A stretch of 64,000 bases of DNA. Source: Escherichia coli. GTDB taxonomy: Bacteria; Pseudomonadota; Gammaproteobacteria; Enterobacterales; Enterobacteriaceae. The notes beneath the pieces were generated by a model. It worked only from the letters and a program-made list of their open reading frames with translations, ran no database searches and was not told the DNA's origin. Below are positions 31,047 to 41,701 of the stretch, piece by piece. The position numbers and the translations under genes are program-made. Where the stretch lies: the NCBI RefSeq assembly GCF_011881725.1, contig NZ_JAATUR010000018.1:1-64000 (forward strand). The letters run 5' to 3'. Within the stretch, counting starts at the first letter, position 1, and each line of letters starts with the position of its first letter.

Positions 31047-32858
31047 TTAAAAAGTGATACAGGTTGCGCCCTGTTCGGCACCGGACAGTTTTTCACGCAA
31101 GGCGCTGAATAATTCACGTCCTGTTCCCACGCGTGACGCGCTCAGGTCAGGAATGTGCGGCTCGCGAGCGGCAAGTTCCGCTTCGTCTACCAGCAGCGTC
31201 AGTTCGCCTGTCTGTCCATTCACACGAATGATGTCCCCATCGCGCACTTTTGCCAGCAGCCCACCATCATAGGCTTCTGGTGTTACATGGATAGCTGACG
31301 GCACTTTACCTGAAGCACCAGAGAGTCGTCCATCGGTAACTAACGCAATTTTGAAACGCCGGTCCAATAATACACCAAGTGGCGGCATGAGTTTATGTAA
31401 TTCTGGCATTCCGTTCGCTTTTGGACCCTGATGACGGACAACAACTACACAATCACGGTCCAGCATACCTGCTTCAAAAGCAGGCATAACGTCATGCTGG
31501 CTTTCAAAAACAACCGCAGGCGCTTCAATTACCTGGTTTTCAACCGGCACAGCAGAGGTTTTCATCACGGCACGCCCCAGGTTGCCACTTAACACCTTTG
31601 TCCCGCCATGATGCGAGAAAGGTTGTTCAAAGGAAGCGATCACATTGCTGTCGAGCGATTTCTCCGCACCTTCGCGCCAGTCCAGCTCGCCGTTATTCAG
31701 CCACGGTTCGAGGGTATAGCGCGAAAGACCAAAGCCCGCCACCGTATTGACATCTTCATGCAACAGACCCGCCTTGAGCAGTTCACGTACCAGAACCGGT
31801 ACGCCACCCGCCGCCTGGAAGTGGTTAATATCGGCCGGACCGTTTGGATACAAACGCGCCATCAGAGGTACTACATCAGAAAGATCAGAGAAGTCATCCC
31901 AGTTAATCTGAATACCAGCAGCTCGCGCCATCGCGACCAGATGCATCGTGTGGTTAGTGGAGCCACCAGTTGCCAGTAGCGCAACAATACCGTTCACCAC
32001 CACTTTCTCGTCGATCATCTTACCGATCGGCATCCACTCATTGCCGTTCCCGGTCATGCGTGTAACCTGGCGAGCAGCCGCAGCGGTGAGAGCGTCACGC
32101 AGTGGGGAATCCGGGTGAACAAAAGAAGATCCCGGCAACTGCATTCCCATAAACTCCACCACCATCTGGTTGGTGTTTGCGGTACCGTAGAAAGTACATG
32201 TACCTGGGGCATGATAAGACGCCGCTTCTGACTCCAGCAGAGCCATACGATCCACCTTCCCTTCAGCATAAAGCTGGCGAATACGCACTTTTTCTTTATT
32301 TGGCAAACCGCTTGCCATGGGACCTGATGGCACAAATACCGCAGGCAAATGACCGAACGACAGTGCTGCCATCGTCAGCCCTGGAACAATCTTATCGCAC
32401 ACGCCGAGGAACAGCGCGCCATCAAACATGTTATGAGAAAGCCCCACCGCCGCAGACATCGCAATGACTTCGCGGCTTAACAGCGACAGTTCCATACCAT
32501 CCTGCCCCTGGGTTACACCATCACACATCGCCGGAACACCACCCGCAACCTGGCCGACCGCGTTAGCTTCATGCAGTGCTTTACGAATAATCTCAGGATA
32601 ATGTTCATAAGGCTGGTGGGCGGAGAGCATGTCGTTGTAGGAGGTGATGATGGCGATATTGTTACGCAACATGCTTTTCAGGGAGGCTTTGTCTTCTGGC
32701 TGGCAAGCGGCAAAACCGTGTGCCAGGTTACCGCATGCCAACTGCGAACGATGAACGGTCGATGTTTTCGCTTGTTCGATCCGGGCGAGATAAGCAGAAC
32801 GAGTCTCGCGCGAACGTTCAATGATTCGTTTTGTTACGCGTAACATTTGTGGATTCAT
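31047..32858 (-). CDS. edd: 6-phosphogluconate dehydratase Edd
   Basis: First committed Entner-Doudoroff enzyme, converting 6-phosphogluconate to KDPG. The 603-residue protein belongs to the IlvD/Edd family of iron-sulfur dehydratases, with likely cluster cysteines in [18 protein letters not shown] and APGTCTFYG. The ATG at 32858 follows AGGAGCC. It lies between zwf and eda, all in one direction, with the zwf terminator and operator-like sites in the 234-bp gap upstream. Confidence 0.98.
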   Translation of the reverse strand: MNPQMLRVTKRIIERSRETRSAYLARIEQAKTSTVHRSQLACGNLAHGFAACQPEDKASLKSMLRNNIAIITSYNDMLSAHQPYEHYPEIIRKALHEANAVGQVAGGVPAMCDGVTQGQDGMELSLLSREVIAMSAAVGLSHNMFDGALFLGVCDKIVPGLTMAALSFGHLPAVFVPSGPMASGLPNKEKVRIRQLYAEGKVDRMALLESEAASYHAPGTCTFYGTANTNQMVVEFMGMQLPGSSFVHPDSPLRDALTAAAARQVTRMTGNGNEWMPIGKMIDEKVVVNGIVALLATGGSTNHTMHLVAMARAAGIQINWDDFSDLSDVVPLMARLYPNGPADINHFQAAGGVPVLVRELLKAGLLHEDVNTVAGFGLSRYTLEPWLNNGELDWREGAEKSLDSNVIASFEQPFSHHGGTKVLSGNLGRAVMKTSAVPVENQVIEAPAVVFESQHDVMPAFEAGMLDRDCVVVVRHQGPKANGMPELHKLMPPLGVLLDRRFKIALVTDGRLSGASGKVPSAIHVTPEAYDGGLLAKVRDGDIIRVNGQTGELTLLVDEAELAAREPHIPDLSASRVGTGRELFSALREKLSGAEQGATCITF

Positions 32859-32957
32859 AAAGGCTCCTGAAATTGAGTTGTCAGAGCAGGATGATTCACA
32901 ACGCGATTCATTCAAGGAAAGCATGACTGAAACGCCTGTAACCGGAGCTCATAGGGC

Positions 32958-32969
32958 AAAAACGTTTCA
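32958..32969 (-). promoter_or_regulatory. Cra (FruR) operator-like site upstream of edd
   Basis: TGAAACGTTTTT on the minus strand matches the Cra consensus TGAAACGTTTCA at all but two positions and lies about 100 bp before the edd ATG. Cra is known to repress edd-eda in E. coli; the site assignment is by eye. Confidence 0.6.
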
Positions 32970-32979
32970 GTGAGTGTAA

Positions 32980-33014
32980 TAAAAAAAGCCTCGTGGGTGA
33001 ATCCACACGAGGCT
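32980..33014 (-). terminator. zwf terminator
   Basis: GCCTCGTG and CACGAGGC form a stem followed by seven T on the minus strand, about 80 bp beyond the zwf stop. It partly insulates edd-eda from zwf. Confidence 0.88.
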
Positions 33015-33052
33015 CAAAAGTGTAAAAATTGTTCTACTCTCTGTGCAAGATC

Positions 33053-33068
33053 ATGTTACCGGTAAAAT
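33053..33068 (-). promoter_or_regulatory. GntR operator-like palindrome
   Basis: ATGTTACCGGTAAAAT (plus-strand reading) resembles the GntR operator ATGTTACCGATAACAT. It lies between the zwf stop and its terminator, roughly 195 bp upstream of edd. GntR controls edd-eda in E. coli, but whether this is the functional operator is not clear from sequence. Confidence 0.45.
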
Positions 33069-33092
33069 AACCATAAAGGATGAGTACAGATA

Positions 33093-34568
33093 TTACTCAA
33101 ACTCATTCCAGGATCTGCCATCACGGGTAATCATTGCCACCGAAGCAACCGGTCCCCAGGTTCCAGCCTGATACGGTTTCGGCGCATCATTATCCATCGC
33201 CCATGCTTCAGTAATAGAGTCCACCCATTTCCAGGCTTCTTCAACTTCATCACGACGCACAAACAGCGCCTGAATACCGCGCATGGTTTCCAGCAGCAGA
33301 CGTTCATAGGCATCAGCCAGATGCGTCTGATTAAAGGTTTCCGAATAGCTCAGATCCAGCTTGGTGATTTGCAGGTTATGTTTGTGATCAAGACCTGGGA
33401 CCTTGTTCAACACCTGAATATCCACGCCTTCATCAGGTTGCAGACGGATGGTTAGCTTATTTTGCGGCAGATCCTGCCACGACTCTTTAAACAGATTGAG
33501 CTCTGGCGTTTTGAAATAGACCACCACTTCAGAGCATTTGGTCGGCAGACGTTTACCGGTACGCAGGTAGAACGGTACGCCAGCCCAGCGCCAGTTATCG
33601 ATATCAACCCGGATCGCCACGAAGGTTTCTGTATTACTGCTTTTGTTCGCGCCCTCTTCTTCCAGGTAACCAGGCACTTTTTTGCCCTGGGCAAAGCCCG
33701 CGGTGTATTGCCCGCGTACTGTTTTTTCACGCACGTTGGAGCGATCGATACGACGCAATGATTTCAATACTTTCACTTTTTCATCACGGATGCTGTCAGC
33801 GCTCAGGTCGGATGGCGGAGACATCGCAATCATGCAGAGAATTTGCAGCAGATGGTTCTGGATCATATCGCGCATCTGACCGGCTTTATCAAAATAGCCC
33901 CAACGCCCTTCAATCCCGACCTCTTCTGCTACGGTGATCTCAACATGATCAATGGTGCGGTTGTCCCAGTTGTTCACAAACAGGGAGTTAGCAAAACGCA
34001 GTGCCAACAGATTCAGCACCGTTTCTTTTCCGAGGTAGTGGTCGATACGGTAGACCTGGCACTCCTCGAAGTATTCGCCAACCTGATCGTTGATTTCACG
34101 CGAGGTCGCCAGCGACGTCCCCAGCGGTTTCTCCATGACTACGCGCGCCGGTTTAGCATTCAGTTTTGCCTCGCCAAGCCCTTTGCAGATTGCACCAAAT
34201 GTGCTTGGCGGCATGGCGAAGTAGTTAATGGTGATACGATTTTTTTGATCCAGCATCGCGCCAAGACGGTTGAATGCGGCCGTGTCATTGACATCGAGGT
34301 TGCAAAAATCCAGACGTGCGCTCAGTGTATCCCACAGACCTTCATCAATGGTTTCTTTCATGAAGGTTTCCAGCGCTTCGCGGACTACTTTGGTATATGC
34401 CGCTTTATCCCAGTCAGCACGCCCTACGCCGATAATCCGGGTGTCCGGGTTGAGCTGACCGGCTTTTTCCAGTTGATACAGGGAAGGCAGCAATTTACGA
34501 CGCGCAAGGTCGCCTTTCGCGCCGAAAATGACCAGGTCACAGGCCTGGGCTGTTTGCGTTACCGCCAT
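33093..34568 (-). CDS. zwf: Glucose-6-phosphate 1-dehydrogenase Zwf
   Basis: Oxidises glucose-6-phosphate to 6-phosphogluconolactone with NADP+, feeding both the pentose phosphate and Entner-Doudoroff routes. The 491-residue protein has the N-terminal nucleotide fold ([14 protein letters not shown], 13-26) and the active-site motif RIDHYLGKE (174-182). An AAGGAGAATGACATG context sets the start. It is divergent from its likely regulator gene hexR. Confidence 0.98.
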   Translation of the reverse strand: MAVTQTAQACDLVIFGAKGDLARRKLLPSLYQLEKAGQLNPDTRIIGVGRADWDKAAYTKVVREALETFMKETIDEGLWDTLSARLDFCNLDVNDTAAFNRLGAMLDQKNRITINYFAMPPSTFGAICKGLGEAKLNAKPARVVMEKPLGTSLATSREINDQVGEYFEECQVYRIDHYLGKETVLNLLALRFANSLFVNNWDNRTIDHVEITVAEEVGIEGRWGYFDKAGQMRDMIQNHLLQILCMIAMSPPSDLSADSIRDEKVKVLKSLRRIDRSNVREKTVRGQYTAGFAQGKKVPGYLEEEGANKSSNTETFVAIRVDIDNWRWAGVPFYLRTGKRLPTKCSEVVVYFKTPELNLFKESWQDLPQNKLTIRLQPDEGVDIQVLNKVPGLDHKHNLQITKLDLSYSETFNQTHLADAYERLLLETMRGIQALFVRRDEVEEAWKWVDSITEAWAMDNDAPKPYQAGTWGPVASVAMITRDGRSWNEFE

Positions 34569-34914
34569 GTCATTCTCCTTAAGTTAACTAACCCGGTACT
34601 TAAGCCTGGGTATACTTGTAATTTTCTTACGGTGCACTGTACTGCTTTTACGAGCTTGCGAAAACTGTAAACGCTTATCCACCCGTGCGATTACGGCTAA
34701 ACCGCGTAAAGTGCAACAAAACTGATAAAAAAATCATCGTTAATGGCGTTTTTTCATTCGAAAAAAATCTGACATCGATCATGTAATGAAAAAAAATGAC
34801 AACTTTTTTTTCCGCATTTGTCATTAACACAGCGCACAGGCGTAATATCAGACCAAACTGCATTTCGATTTCTTTCAGTGCGGAAATCGTCATTACCGTG
34901 AGTCTCTTTACATC
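34569..34914. other. zwf-hexR divergent regulatory region
   Basis: 346 bp without genes. The zwf side holds a -10 and a MarA/SoxS/Rob-type site (34609-34639). The centre is AT-rich, with A and T runs around 34735-34815 and GTCATTAACA; hexR promoter elements must be near 34850-34910 but I cannot pick a clear -10. No hairpin terminator is seen. Confidence 0.6.
34609..34639 (-). promoter_or_regulatory. zwf promoter with sox/mar box and HexR-like site
   Basis: On the minus strand a -10 TATACC lies at 34609-34614, and just upstream is CAGTGCACCGTAAGAAAATTA (34619-34639), matching the GCAC core of the SoxS/MarA/Rob box at the -35 position. zwf is a known SoxRS/Mar target. The overlapping plus-strand TGTAATTTTCTTACG (34617-34631) resembles the HexR consensus TGTAATNNNATTACA. 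Confidence 0.55.
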
Positions 34915-35784
34915 ATGAACATGCTGGAAAAAATCCAGTCTCAACTGGAACATTTGAGCAAATCAGAACGAAAAGTCGCCGAGGTCATTCTTGCTTCGCC
35001 TGACAATGCGATCCATTCGAGTATTGCTGCTCTGGCGCTTGAGGCCAATGTTAGCGAACCGACGGTGAATCGTTTCTGTCGCAGCATGGACACCCGCGGT
35101 TTTCCTGATTTTAAACTACATCTGGCACAAAGCCTGGCAAATGGCACGCCCTATGTTAATCGCAACGTTAATGAAGATGACAGCGTTGAATCATACACGG
35201 GGAAAATATTTGAGTCGGCAATGGCCACGCTCGATCACGTACATCACTCGCTGGACAAATCTGCCATCAACCGTGCCGTCGATCTCCTGACCCAAGCCAA
35301 GAAAATCGCCTTTTTCGGTCTGGGCTCTTCTGCCGCCGTCGCCCACGATGCGATGAATAAGTTTTTTCGCTTTAATGTTCCGGTGGTTTACTCCGACGAT
35401 ATCGTGCTGCAACGCATGAGTTGTATGAATTGTAGCGATGGAGACGTGGTTGTGCTGATTTCTCACACCGGAAGAACCAAAAATCTGGTTGAACTGGCGC
35501 AGTTAGCACGGGAAAACGACGCGATGGTGATTGCACTCACCTCCGCCGGTACGCCACTCGCCCGGGAAGCAACGCTGGCAATTACCCTCGACGTACCGGA
35601 AGATACTGACATTTATATGCCCATGGTTTCTCGACTTGCGCAGCTGACCGTGATAGATGTGCTGGCAACAGGATTTACTTTGCGACGTGGCACAAAATTC
35701 AGAGATAACTTGAAGCGGGTCAAGGAAGCGCTTAAGGAATCGCGCTTTGATAAGCAGTTACTTAAATTGAGTGACGATCGCTAA
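34915..35784 (+). CDS. hexR: RpiR-family regulator HexR
   Basis: Transcriptional regulator of central carbon genes such as zwf and edd in gamma-proteobacteria; KDPG is the effector where studied. The 289-residue protein has an RpiR-type helix-turn-helix (about 1-77, with SEPTVNRFCRS) and a SIS sugar-phosphate domain (about 125-260, with FFGLGSSAAVAHDA and SHTGRTKNLVELA). The ATG at 34915 is used. It is divergent from zwf and followed 125 bp later by pykA. Confidence 0.95.
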   Translation: MNMLEKIQSQLEHLSKSERKVAEVILASPDNAIHSSIAALALEANVSEPTVNRFCRSMDTRGFPDFKLHLAQSLANGTPYVNRNVNEDDSVESYTGKIFESAMATLDHVHHSLDKSAINRAVDLLTQAKKIAFFGLGSSAAVAHDAMNKFFRFNVPVVYSDDIVLQRMSCMNCSDGDVVVLISHTGRTKNLVELAQLARENDAMVIALTSAGTPLAREATLAITLDVPEDTDIYMPMVSRLAQLTVIDVLATGFTLRRGTKFRDNLKRVKEALKESRFDKQLLKLSDDR

Positions 35785-35909
35785 ATCGATTATCACTGTT
35801 CTATCCTTATACGATATTCGCACCTGTTTAAATTACAACCATAATGGTTTTAGTTTATGCGAATTCATGTTCAAGCAACACCTGGTTGTTTCAGTCAACG
35901 GAGTATTAC

Positions 35910-37352
35910 ATGTCCAGAAGGCTTCGCAGAACCAAAATCGTTACCACGTTAGGCCCGGCTACCGATCGCGATAATAACCTTGAAAAGGTTATCGCAGCGG
36001 GCGCAAACGTCGTACGAATGAACTTTTCTCATGGCTCGCCTGAAGACCATAAAATGCGCGCGGATAAAGTTCGTGAAATTGCCGCAAAACTGGGGCGTCA
36101 TGTGGCTATTCTCGGTGACCTTCAGGGGCCAAAGATTCGCGTATCTACTTTTAAAGAAGGAAAAGTTTTCCTCAATATTGGGGATAAATTCCTGTTAGAT
36201 GCCAACCTGGGCAAAGGTGAAGGCGATAAAGAAAAAGTCGGTATCGACTATAAAGGTTTGCCAACTGACGTCGTGCCTGGCGACATTCTGCTGCTGGACG
36301 ACGGTCGCGTACAGTTAAAAGTACTGGAAGTTCAGGGCATGAAAGTGTTCACCGAAGTGACCGTCGGTGGCCCACTCTCCAACAATAAAGGGATCAACAA
36401 ACTCGGCGGCGGCCTGTCGGCTGAAGCGTTGACAGAGAAAGACAAAGCAGACATTAAAACTGCGGCATTGATTGGCGTAGATTATTTGGCTGTTTCTTTC
36501 CCACGCTGCGGCGAAGATTTGAATTATGCTCGTCGTCTGGCGCGCGATGCAGGCTGTGATGCGAAAATTGTCGCCAAAGTTGAACGTGCGGAAGCCGTTT
36601 GCAGCCAGGATGCAATGGACGACATTATCCTCGCTTCTGACGCGGTGATGGTCGCACGCGGCGACCTCGGCGTAGAGATTGGCGATCCGGAACTGGTTGG
36701 GATTCAGAAAGCGTTGATTCGTCGCGCGCGTCAGCTGAACCGCGCAGTCATTACTGCGACCCAGATGATGGAGTCGATGATTACCAACCCGATGCCGACT
36801 CGTGCAGAAGTCATGGACGTGGCGAACGCCGTTCTGGACGGTACTGACGCCGTAATGTTGTCTGCGGAAACCGCCGCGGGTCAGTATCCATCTGAAACCG
36901 TTGCTGCAATGGCGCGTGTTTGCCTGGGTGCCGAAAAAATCCCGAGCATCAATGTGTCTAAACACCGCCTGGATGTTCAGTTCGACAATGTGGAAGAAGC
37001 TATCGCGATGTCCGCAATGTACGCGGCTAACCATCTGAAAGGCGTTACCGCTATCATCACCATGACCGAATCCGGTCGTACCGCGCTGATGACTTCCCGT
37101 ATCAGCTCCGGTCTGCCGATTTTCGCCATGTCTCGTCATGAGCGCACTCTGAACCTGACTGCGCTTTATCGTGGTGTTACGCCGGTCTATTTTGACAGTG
37201 CAAATGATGGCGTGGTTGCTGCCAGCGAAGCGGTTAATCTGCTGCGCGATAAAGGTTACCTGATGTCAGGTGATCTTGTCATTGTCACCCAGGGCGACGT
37301 GATGAGTACCGTGGGTTCTACTAATACCACGCGTATTTTAACAGTAGAGTAA
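35910..37352 (+). CDS. pykA: Pyruvate kinase II PykA
   Basis: Converts phosphoenolpyruvate and ADP to pyruvate and ATP; the AMP-activated isozyme of E. coli. The 480-residue protein has the TIM-barrel core with MNFSHG (37-42), the Lys-containing KVERAEAV, and metal-binding [10 protein letters not shown], plus a C-terminal allosteric domain. The start ATG at 35910 follows CGGAG. An in-frame ATG at 35844 is not conserved. A terminator follows after a REP unit. Confidence 0.98.
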   Translation: MSRRLRRTKIVTTLGPATDRDNNLEKVIAAGANVVRMNFSHGSPEDHKMRADKVREIAAKLGRHVAILGDLQGPKIRVSTFKEGKVFLNIGDKFLLDANLGKGEGDKEKVGIDYKGLPTDVVPGDILLLDDGRVQLKVLEVQGMKVFTEVTVGGPLSNNKGINKLGGGLSAEALTEKDKADIKTAALIGVDYLAVSFPRCGEDLNYARRLARDAGCDAKIVAKVERAEAVCSQDAMDDIILASDAVMVARGDLGVEIGDPELVGIQKALIRRARQLNRAVITATQMMESMITNPMPTRAEVMDVANAVLDGTDAVMLSAETAAGQYPSETVAAMARVCLGAEKIPSINVSKHRLDVQFDNVEEAIAMSAMYAANHLKGVTAIITMTESGRTALMTSRISSGLPIFAMSRHERTLNLTALYRGVTPVYFDSANDGVVAASEAVNLLRDKGYLMSGDLVIVTQGDVMSTVGSTNTTRILTVE

Positions 37353-37359
37353 GTTAGTT

Positions 37360-37465
37360 GCCGGAAGCGGCGTTAACACGCTATCCGGCCTACAATAATT
37401 CGATTATTCAATAGATTATGATCAGACTGTAGGCCCGATAAGCATGCGCATAGAACAAATGCGCA
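37360..37465. repeat. REP unit and degenerate partner after pykA
   Basis: GCCGGAAGCGGCG to CGCTATCCGGC at 37360-37389 is a clear REP palindrome. A second, degraded unit begins near 37431 (AGGCCCGATAAGCATGCG), and TGCGCA copies at 37445-37450 and 37460-37465 form a short stem. The pair lies in the pykA 3' untranslated region. Confidence 0.75.
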
Positions 37466-37480
37466 CTTAACATCAGACGC

Positions 37481-37508
37481 AAGCCTCTCCTCGCGAGAGG
37501 CTTTTTTT
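37481..37508 (+). terminator. pykA terminator
   Basis: GCCTCTC and GAGAGGC form a stem with CTCGC in the loop, followed by seven T. It overlaps the last bases of the lpxM stop codon on the other strand, so the convergent genes meet here. Confidence 0.88.
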
Positions 37509-38478
37509 ATTTGATGGGATAAAGATCTTTACGCTTATATGGCTGGATTTCGCCCGGTTTGCGAGTTTTCAGCAATTTTAAAATCCAGGTGTACTGCTCT
37601 GGTCGCGGACCAACAAAAATCTCGACTTCTTCATTCATCCGCCGCGCAATGGTAGCGTCATCCGCCTCTAACAGGTCATCCATCGGTGGACGTACCTGAA
37701 TCGTCAGACGATGGGTCTTGCCATCATAGATTGGGAACAACGGAACGACACGCGCGCGACACACTTTCATCAGGCGACCAATGGCTGGCAGCGTCGCTTT
37801 ATAGGTTGCAAAGAAATCAACAAATTCGCTGTGTTCAGGACCATGATCCTGATCCGGTAAATAATAGCCCCAGTAGCCCTGACGAACCGACTGGATGAAT
37901 GGCTTAATGCCATCATTTCGTGCATGCAAACGACCACCGAAACGACGACGTACGGTGTTCCAGACAAAATCAAAAACCGGATTCCCCTGGTTATGGAACA
38001 TCGCTGCCATTTTCTGCCCTTGTGAGGCCATCAACATGGCGGGGATATCAACTGCCCAGCCGTGCGGCACCAGAAAGATCACTTTCTCGTTATTACGCCG
38101 CATCTCTTCGATGATCTCCAGCCCCTGCCAGTCGACGCGAGGCTGGATTTTCTCCGGCCCACGTATCGCCAGTTCAGCCATCATAGCCATCGCTTGCGGC
38201 GCGGTAGCAAACATCTCATCAACAATCGCTTCGCGTTCGGCTTCGCTACGTTCTGGAAAGCAGAGAGACAGATTGATCAACGCCCGACGACGTGAGCTTT
38301 TGCCCAGCTTCCCAGCAAAACGCCCCAACCGCGCAAGGATGGGATCACGGAATTTTGCTGGTGTTAAGGCAATACCGGCCATTGCCGCCACGCCCAACCA
38401 GGCTCCCCAGTAACGAGGATGACGAAAGGATTTATCAAACTCAGGAATGTATTCGCTATTATTTTTTTTCGTTTCCAT
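37507..38478 (-). CDS. lpxM: Lipid A myristoyltransferase LpxM (MsbB)
   Basis: Adds the final secondary myristoyl chain to Kdo2-lipid A at the inner membrane. The 323-residue protein has one N-terminal hydrophobic segment (about 23-40) and the HX4D acyltransferase motif (HGWAVD, about 139-144). I used the ATG at 38478, giving the established length; an upstream ATG would run through the mepM terminator. It lies 118 bp downstream of mepM. Confidence 0.97.
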   Translation of the reverse strand: METKKNNSEYIPEFDKSFRHPRYWGAWLGVAAMAGIALTPAKFRDPILARLGRFAGKLGKSSRRRALINLSLCFPERSEAEREAIVDEMFATAPQAMAMMAELAIRGPEKIQPRVDWQGLEIIEEMRRNNEKVIFLVPHGWAVDIPAMLMASQGQKMAAMFHNQGNPVFDFVWNTVRRRFGGRLHARNDGIKPFIQSVRQGYWGYYLPDQDHGPEHSEFVDFFATYKATLPAIGRLMKVCRARVVPLFPIYDGKTHRLTIQVRPPMDDLLEADDATIARRMNEEVEIFVGPRPEQYTWILKLLKTRKPGEIQPYKRKDLYPIK

Positions 38479-38551
38479 GCTTTTCCAGTTTCGGATAAGG
38501 CAACAATCAATCTGGTGATAGTTTAGCGGCGCAACTTGCCCCGCACCAAAT

Positions 38552-38581
38552 AAAAAAGCCGGTACTGACTGCGTACCGGCT
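38552..38581 (-). terminator. mepM terminator
   Basis: GCCGGTACG and CGTACCGGC style stem, followed on the minus strand by six T. It lies in the 118-bp gap between the mepM stop and the lpxM start. Confidence 0.88.
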
Positions 38582-38596
38582 GCCAATGAGTATTAA

Positions 38597-39919
38597 TTAA
38601 TCAAACTGTAGCTGCGGCACAATCTCTTTGGCCTTCGCCAGGAAATCGATACGGTCGGAACCGGTGAGCCCTTCAGTACGCGGCAGTTTCGCCGTAAGCG
38701 GGTTTACGGCCTGCTGGTTGATCCATACTTCATAGTGCAGATGTGGCCCGGTGGAACGTCCGGTGTTACCGGAAAGCGCGATACGGTCGCCACGTTTCAC
38801 CTTCTGCCCCGGTTTCACCAGGATTTTGCGCAGGTGCATATAACGCGTGGTGTAACTGCGACCATGACGAATAGCCACATAATAACCAGCGGCGCCGCTG
38901 CGTTTGGCTACAACGACTTCACCATCACCCACCGAAAGCACCGGAGTCCCCTGTGGCATAGCGAAATCAACACCTCTGTGCGGCGCAACGCGACCAGTCA
39001 CCGGGTTAGTACGACGCGGGTTAAAGTTAGACGAGATACGGAACTGTTTCGCCGTCGGGAATCGCAAGAATCCTTTGGCCAGGCCAGTACCGTTACGGTC
39101 GTAGAATTTGCCATCTTCAGCGCGAATAGCATAGTAATCTTTGCCTTCTGAACGCAAACGCACGCCCAGCAGTTGGCTTTGCTCACGTTTGCCATCAAGC
39201 ATCTCACGTGACATTAATACCGCAAATTCGTCACCTTTTTTCACTTTGCGGAAGTCCATCTGCCACTGCATTGCTTTAATCACCGCGCTCACTTCGGCAC
39301 TGTTTAAACCTGCATTTTTGGCACTGGCAACAAAACTTGTCCCAACGGTTCCTTTCAACAGATTGTTAACCCACTCCCCTTGCTGTATTTCGCTGGTCAT
39401 TTTAAAACCATTGGCAGCAGTGCGGTCATAGGTGCGGGTTTCGCGGCGAGACATTTCCCAGGTCAGACGTTGTAACTCGCCATCAGCGGTTAATGTCCAG
39501 GAGAGCTGTTGACCAATTTTCAGGTTACGCAGATCTTTATCAGCGGCAGCCAGTTGGGTGATATCACCCATCTCAATGCCATATTGATTAAGGATGCTAC
39601 TTAACGTATCGCCCGTAGAAACAACATACTCATGAACGCCTGCTTCACCAGCGATTTTGTCGTCCAGTTCATCCTGGGGAATGGCCTCATCTTCTTGCGC
39701 GGCTTGATCAATCGGCTCACTGGCTTCAGGTAAGAGAGAACGAATTTCGTTCTGTTCCAGCTCAATGGTTTTGACGATTGGCGAGACGTCTCGGTGATAA
39801 ACATAAGGCCGCCAGATAGCGACGGCCAGAGTAAGAACGGTAAGCGACCCCAACATAACGCGGTGTGGTCGCGGTAAATTATTAAACGCCAGGGCGACAG
39901 AGCGGGCTATCTGTTGCAC
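38597..39919 (-). CDS. mepM: Murein DD-endopeptidase MepM
   Basis: Cuts D-Ala to mDAP cross-links so that new glycan can be inserted during cell elongation; formerly yebA. The 440-residue protein has an N-terminal membrane anchor (about 21-40), a LysM domain (YVVSTGDTLSSILNQYG, about 97-140), an OapA-like region and a C-terminal M23 zinc peptidase domain with HRGVDFAMP and HLHYEVW. It lies 15 bp downstream of znuA in the same direction, so co-transcription with znuA is possible. Confidence 0.97.
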   Translation of the reverse strand: MQQIARSVALAFNNLPRPHRVMLGSLTVLTLAVAIWRPYVYHRDVSPIVKTIELEQNEIRSLLPEASEPIDQAAQEDEAIPQDELDDKIAGEAGVHEYVVSTGDTLSSILNQYGIEMGDITQLAAADKDLRNLKIGQQLSWTLTADGELQRLTWEMSRRETRTYDRTAANGFKMTSEIQQGEWVNNLLKGTVGTSFVASAKNAGLNSAEVSAVIKAMQWQMDFRKVKKGDEFAVLMSREMLDGKREQSQLLGVRLRSEGKDYYAIRAEDGKFYDRNGTGLAKGFLRFPTAKQFRISSNFNPRRTNPVTGRVAPHRGVDFAMPQGTPVLSVGDGEVVVAKRSGAAGYYVAIRHGRSYTTRYMHLRKILVKPGQKVKRGDRIALSGNTGRSTGPHLHYEVWINQQAVNPLTAKLPRTEGLTGSDRIDFLAKAKEIVPQLQFD

Positions 39920-39934
39920 GTAATCACTTCCTCA

Positions 39935-40867
39935 TTAATCTCCTTTCAGGCAGCTCGCGTACTGGTTAGCTAATTGATTCAGGAATTCTGAATAGCTCGT
40001 TTTGCCCAGTTTGATATTCGTCCCAAGGGGATCCAACGTTCCCATACGAACGGATGTCCCTCGTGCGACGCTTTCGACGACCGCTGGCCTGAACTGTGGC
40101 TCAGCAAAAACGCAGGTTGCTTTTTGCTCAACCAACTGTGTTCTTATTTGATGTAAACGCTGCGCGCCAGGTTGAATCTCTGGGTTAACGGTAAAGTGAC
40201 CAAGCGGTGTCAGTCCGAACTGTTTTTCGAAGTAGCCGTAGGCATCATGAAAAACGAAATAACCTTTTCCCTTGAGTGGCGCGAGCTCATTACCAATCTG
40301 TTTCCTACTTGAAGCTAATTGTGCCTCAAATTCCATCAGGTTGGCGTCAAGTTTGGCTCGACTTTGCGGCATAAGTTCCACTAATTTTCCATGGATTGCA
40401 ACCGCTGTAGCCCGCGCTATCTCTGGGGAAAGCCAAACATGCATGTTGAAATCGCCGTGATGGTGATCTTCGTCACTTTTTTCCGCATGATCGTGATCAT
40501 CATCAGCGTCGTGAATGCTTTTCATCAGCAGCGGTTTTACATTCTCAAGCTGCGCAATAGTTACCTGTTTCGCCTCGGGTAATTTACTCACCGTTTTTTG
40601 CATAAACGCTTCCATTTCTGGGCCAACCCAGACAACTAAGTCCGCGTCCTGTAAGCGTTTTACATCAGATGGACGCAGTGAATAGTCATGTTCAGAGGCA
40701 CCATCAGGAAGTAATACCTCCGTCTCTGTTACCCCATCAGCAATAGCGGAAGCGATAAATCCAACGGGTTTAAGCGAAGCGACAACGGCAGCTTCTGCTA
40801 CCTGTGTTGCACTGCCCCAGAGAGCAGCGGATAATGCTGCGAAAAGAAGCGTTTTTTTATGTAACAT
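39935..40867 (-). CDS. znuA: Zinc ABC transporter periplasmic binding protein ZnuA
   Basis: High-affinity zinc-binding protein that delivers Zn2+ to ZnuBC. The 310-residue precursor has a signal peptide (about 1-26, ending AEAA) and a cluster A-I fold with metal-binding His in [15 protein letters not shown] and [11 protein letters not shown] charged His/Asp-rich loop (about 117-140, [20 protein letters not shown]) is typical of zinc-specific members. The ATG at 40867 sets the signal peptide. It is divergent from znuCB across a Zur operator. Confidence 0.97.
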   Translation of the reverse strand: MLHKKTLLFAALSAALWGSATQVAEAAVVASLKPVGFIASAIADGVTETEVLLPDGASEHDYSLRPSDVKRLQDADLVVWVGPEMEAFMQKTVSKLPEAKQVTIAQLENVKPLLMKSIHDADDDHDHAEKSDEDHHHGDFNMHVWLSPEIARATAVAIHGKLVELMPQSRAKLDANLMEFEAQLASSRKQIGNELAPLKGKGYFVFHDAYGYFEKQFGLTPLGHFTVNPEIQPGAQRLHQIRTQLVEQKATCVFAEPQFRPAVVESVARGTSVRMGTLDPLGTNIKLGKTSYSEFLNQLANQYASCLKGD

Positions 40868-40896
40868 AATGCGACCAATCATCGTAATGAATATGA

Positions 40897-40919
40897 GAAG
40901 TGTGATATTATAACATTTC
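40897..40919. promoter_or_regulatory. Zur operator between znuA and znuCB
   Basis: GAAGTGTGATATTATAACATTTC has dyad symmetry and matches the known E. coli znu Zur site. It sits in the 78-bp gap of the divergent pair, so zinc-loaded Zur can shut both directions at once. Confidence 0.9.
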
Positions 40920-40945
40920 ATAATTACTGCAAGACTAAAATTAAC

Positions 40946-41701
40946 ATGACAAGTCTGGTTTCCCTGGAAAATGTCTCGGTTTCATTTGGCCAACGCCGCG
41001 TCCTCTCTGATGTGTCGCTGGAACTCAAGCCTGGTAAAATTTTGACCTTACTTGGGCCGAACGGCGCAGGTAAGTCGACACTGGTTCGGGTTGTGCTCGG
41101 GCTGGTAACACCTGATGAAGGGGTTATCAAGCGCCACGGAAAACTGCGCATTGGTTATGTGCCGCAGAAGCTGTATCTCGACACCACGTTGCCACTGACC
41201 GTAAACCGTTTTTTACGTTTACGCCCCGGGACACATAAAGAAGATATTTTGCCTGCACTCAAACGTGTACAGGCCGGACACCTGATTAACGCGCCGATGC
41301 AAAAACTGTCTGGTGGTGAAACGCAGCGAGTCCTGCTAGCGCGCGCATTGTTAAATCAACCACAGTTATTAGTGCTGGATGAACCTACCCAGGGCGTGGA
41401 TGTGAATGGCCAGGTAGCGTTATATGACCTTATTGACCAGTTACGTCGCGAACTGGATTGTGGCGTTTTAATGGTGTCTCATGACCTGCATCTGGTGATG
41501 GCAAAAACCGATGAAGTACTTTGCCTGAACCATCACATCTGTTGTTCTGGCACACCAGAAGTGGTTTCCCTGCATCCGGAATTCATTTCGATGTTCGGAC
41601 CTCGCGGAGCCGAACAGCTGGGTATTTATCGTCATCATCATAATCACCGCCACGATTTAGAGGGGCGAATTATTCTGCGTCGGGGAAATGATCGCTCATG
41701 A
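40946..41701 (+). CDS. znuC: Zinc ABC transporter ATPase ZnuC
   Basis: Cytoplasmic ATPase that powers zinc uptake. The 251 residues show Walker [10 protein letters not shown] (38-46), the signature LSGGETQR, Walker [10 protein letters not shown] and the switch His in MVSHDLH. The C-terminal end carries a His-rich run (RHHHNHRH, about 229-236), likely a zinc-sensing or binding tail. It overlaps znuB by 4 bp (ATGA), a sign of translational coupling. Confidence 0.97.
   Translation: MTSLVSLENVSVSFGQRRVLSDVSLELKPGKILTLLGPNGAGKSTLVRVVLGLVTPDEGVIKRHGKLRIGYVPQKLYLDTTLPLTVNRFLRLRPGTHKEDILPALKRVQAGHLINAPMQKLSGGETQRVLLARALLNQPQLLVLDEPTQGVDVNGQVALYDLIDQLRRELDCGVLMVSHDLHLVMAKTDEVLCLNHHICCSGTPEVVSLHPEFISMFGPRGAEQLGIYRHHHNHRHDLEGRIILRRGNDRS

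Noticed and set aside
33843..34670. Long plus-strand open frame (275 codons) antisense to zwf
   Set aside because: It lies wholly opposite a highly conserved enzyme gene, has no ribosome binding site and shows unlikely composition (Cys/Phe/His-rich). It is a shadow of zwf codon usage.
36315..37139. 274-codon minus-strand open frame opposite pykA
   Set aside because: A shadow frame of a highly expressed gene; no start context and no recognisable domain.
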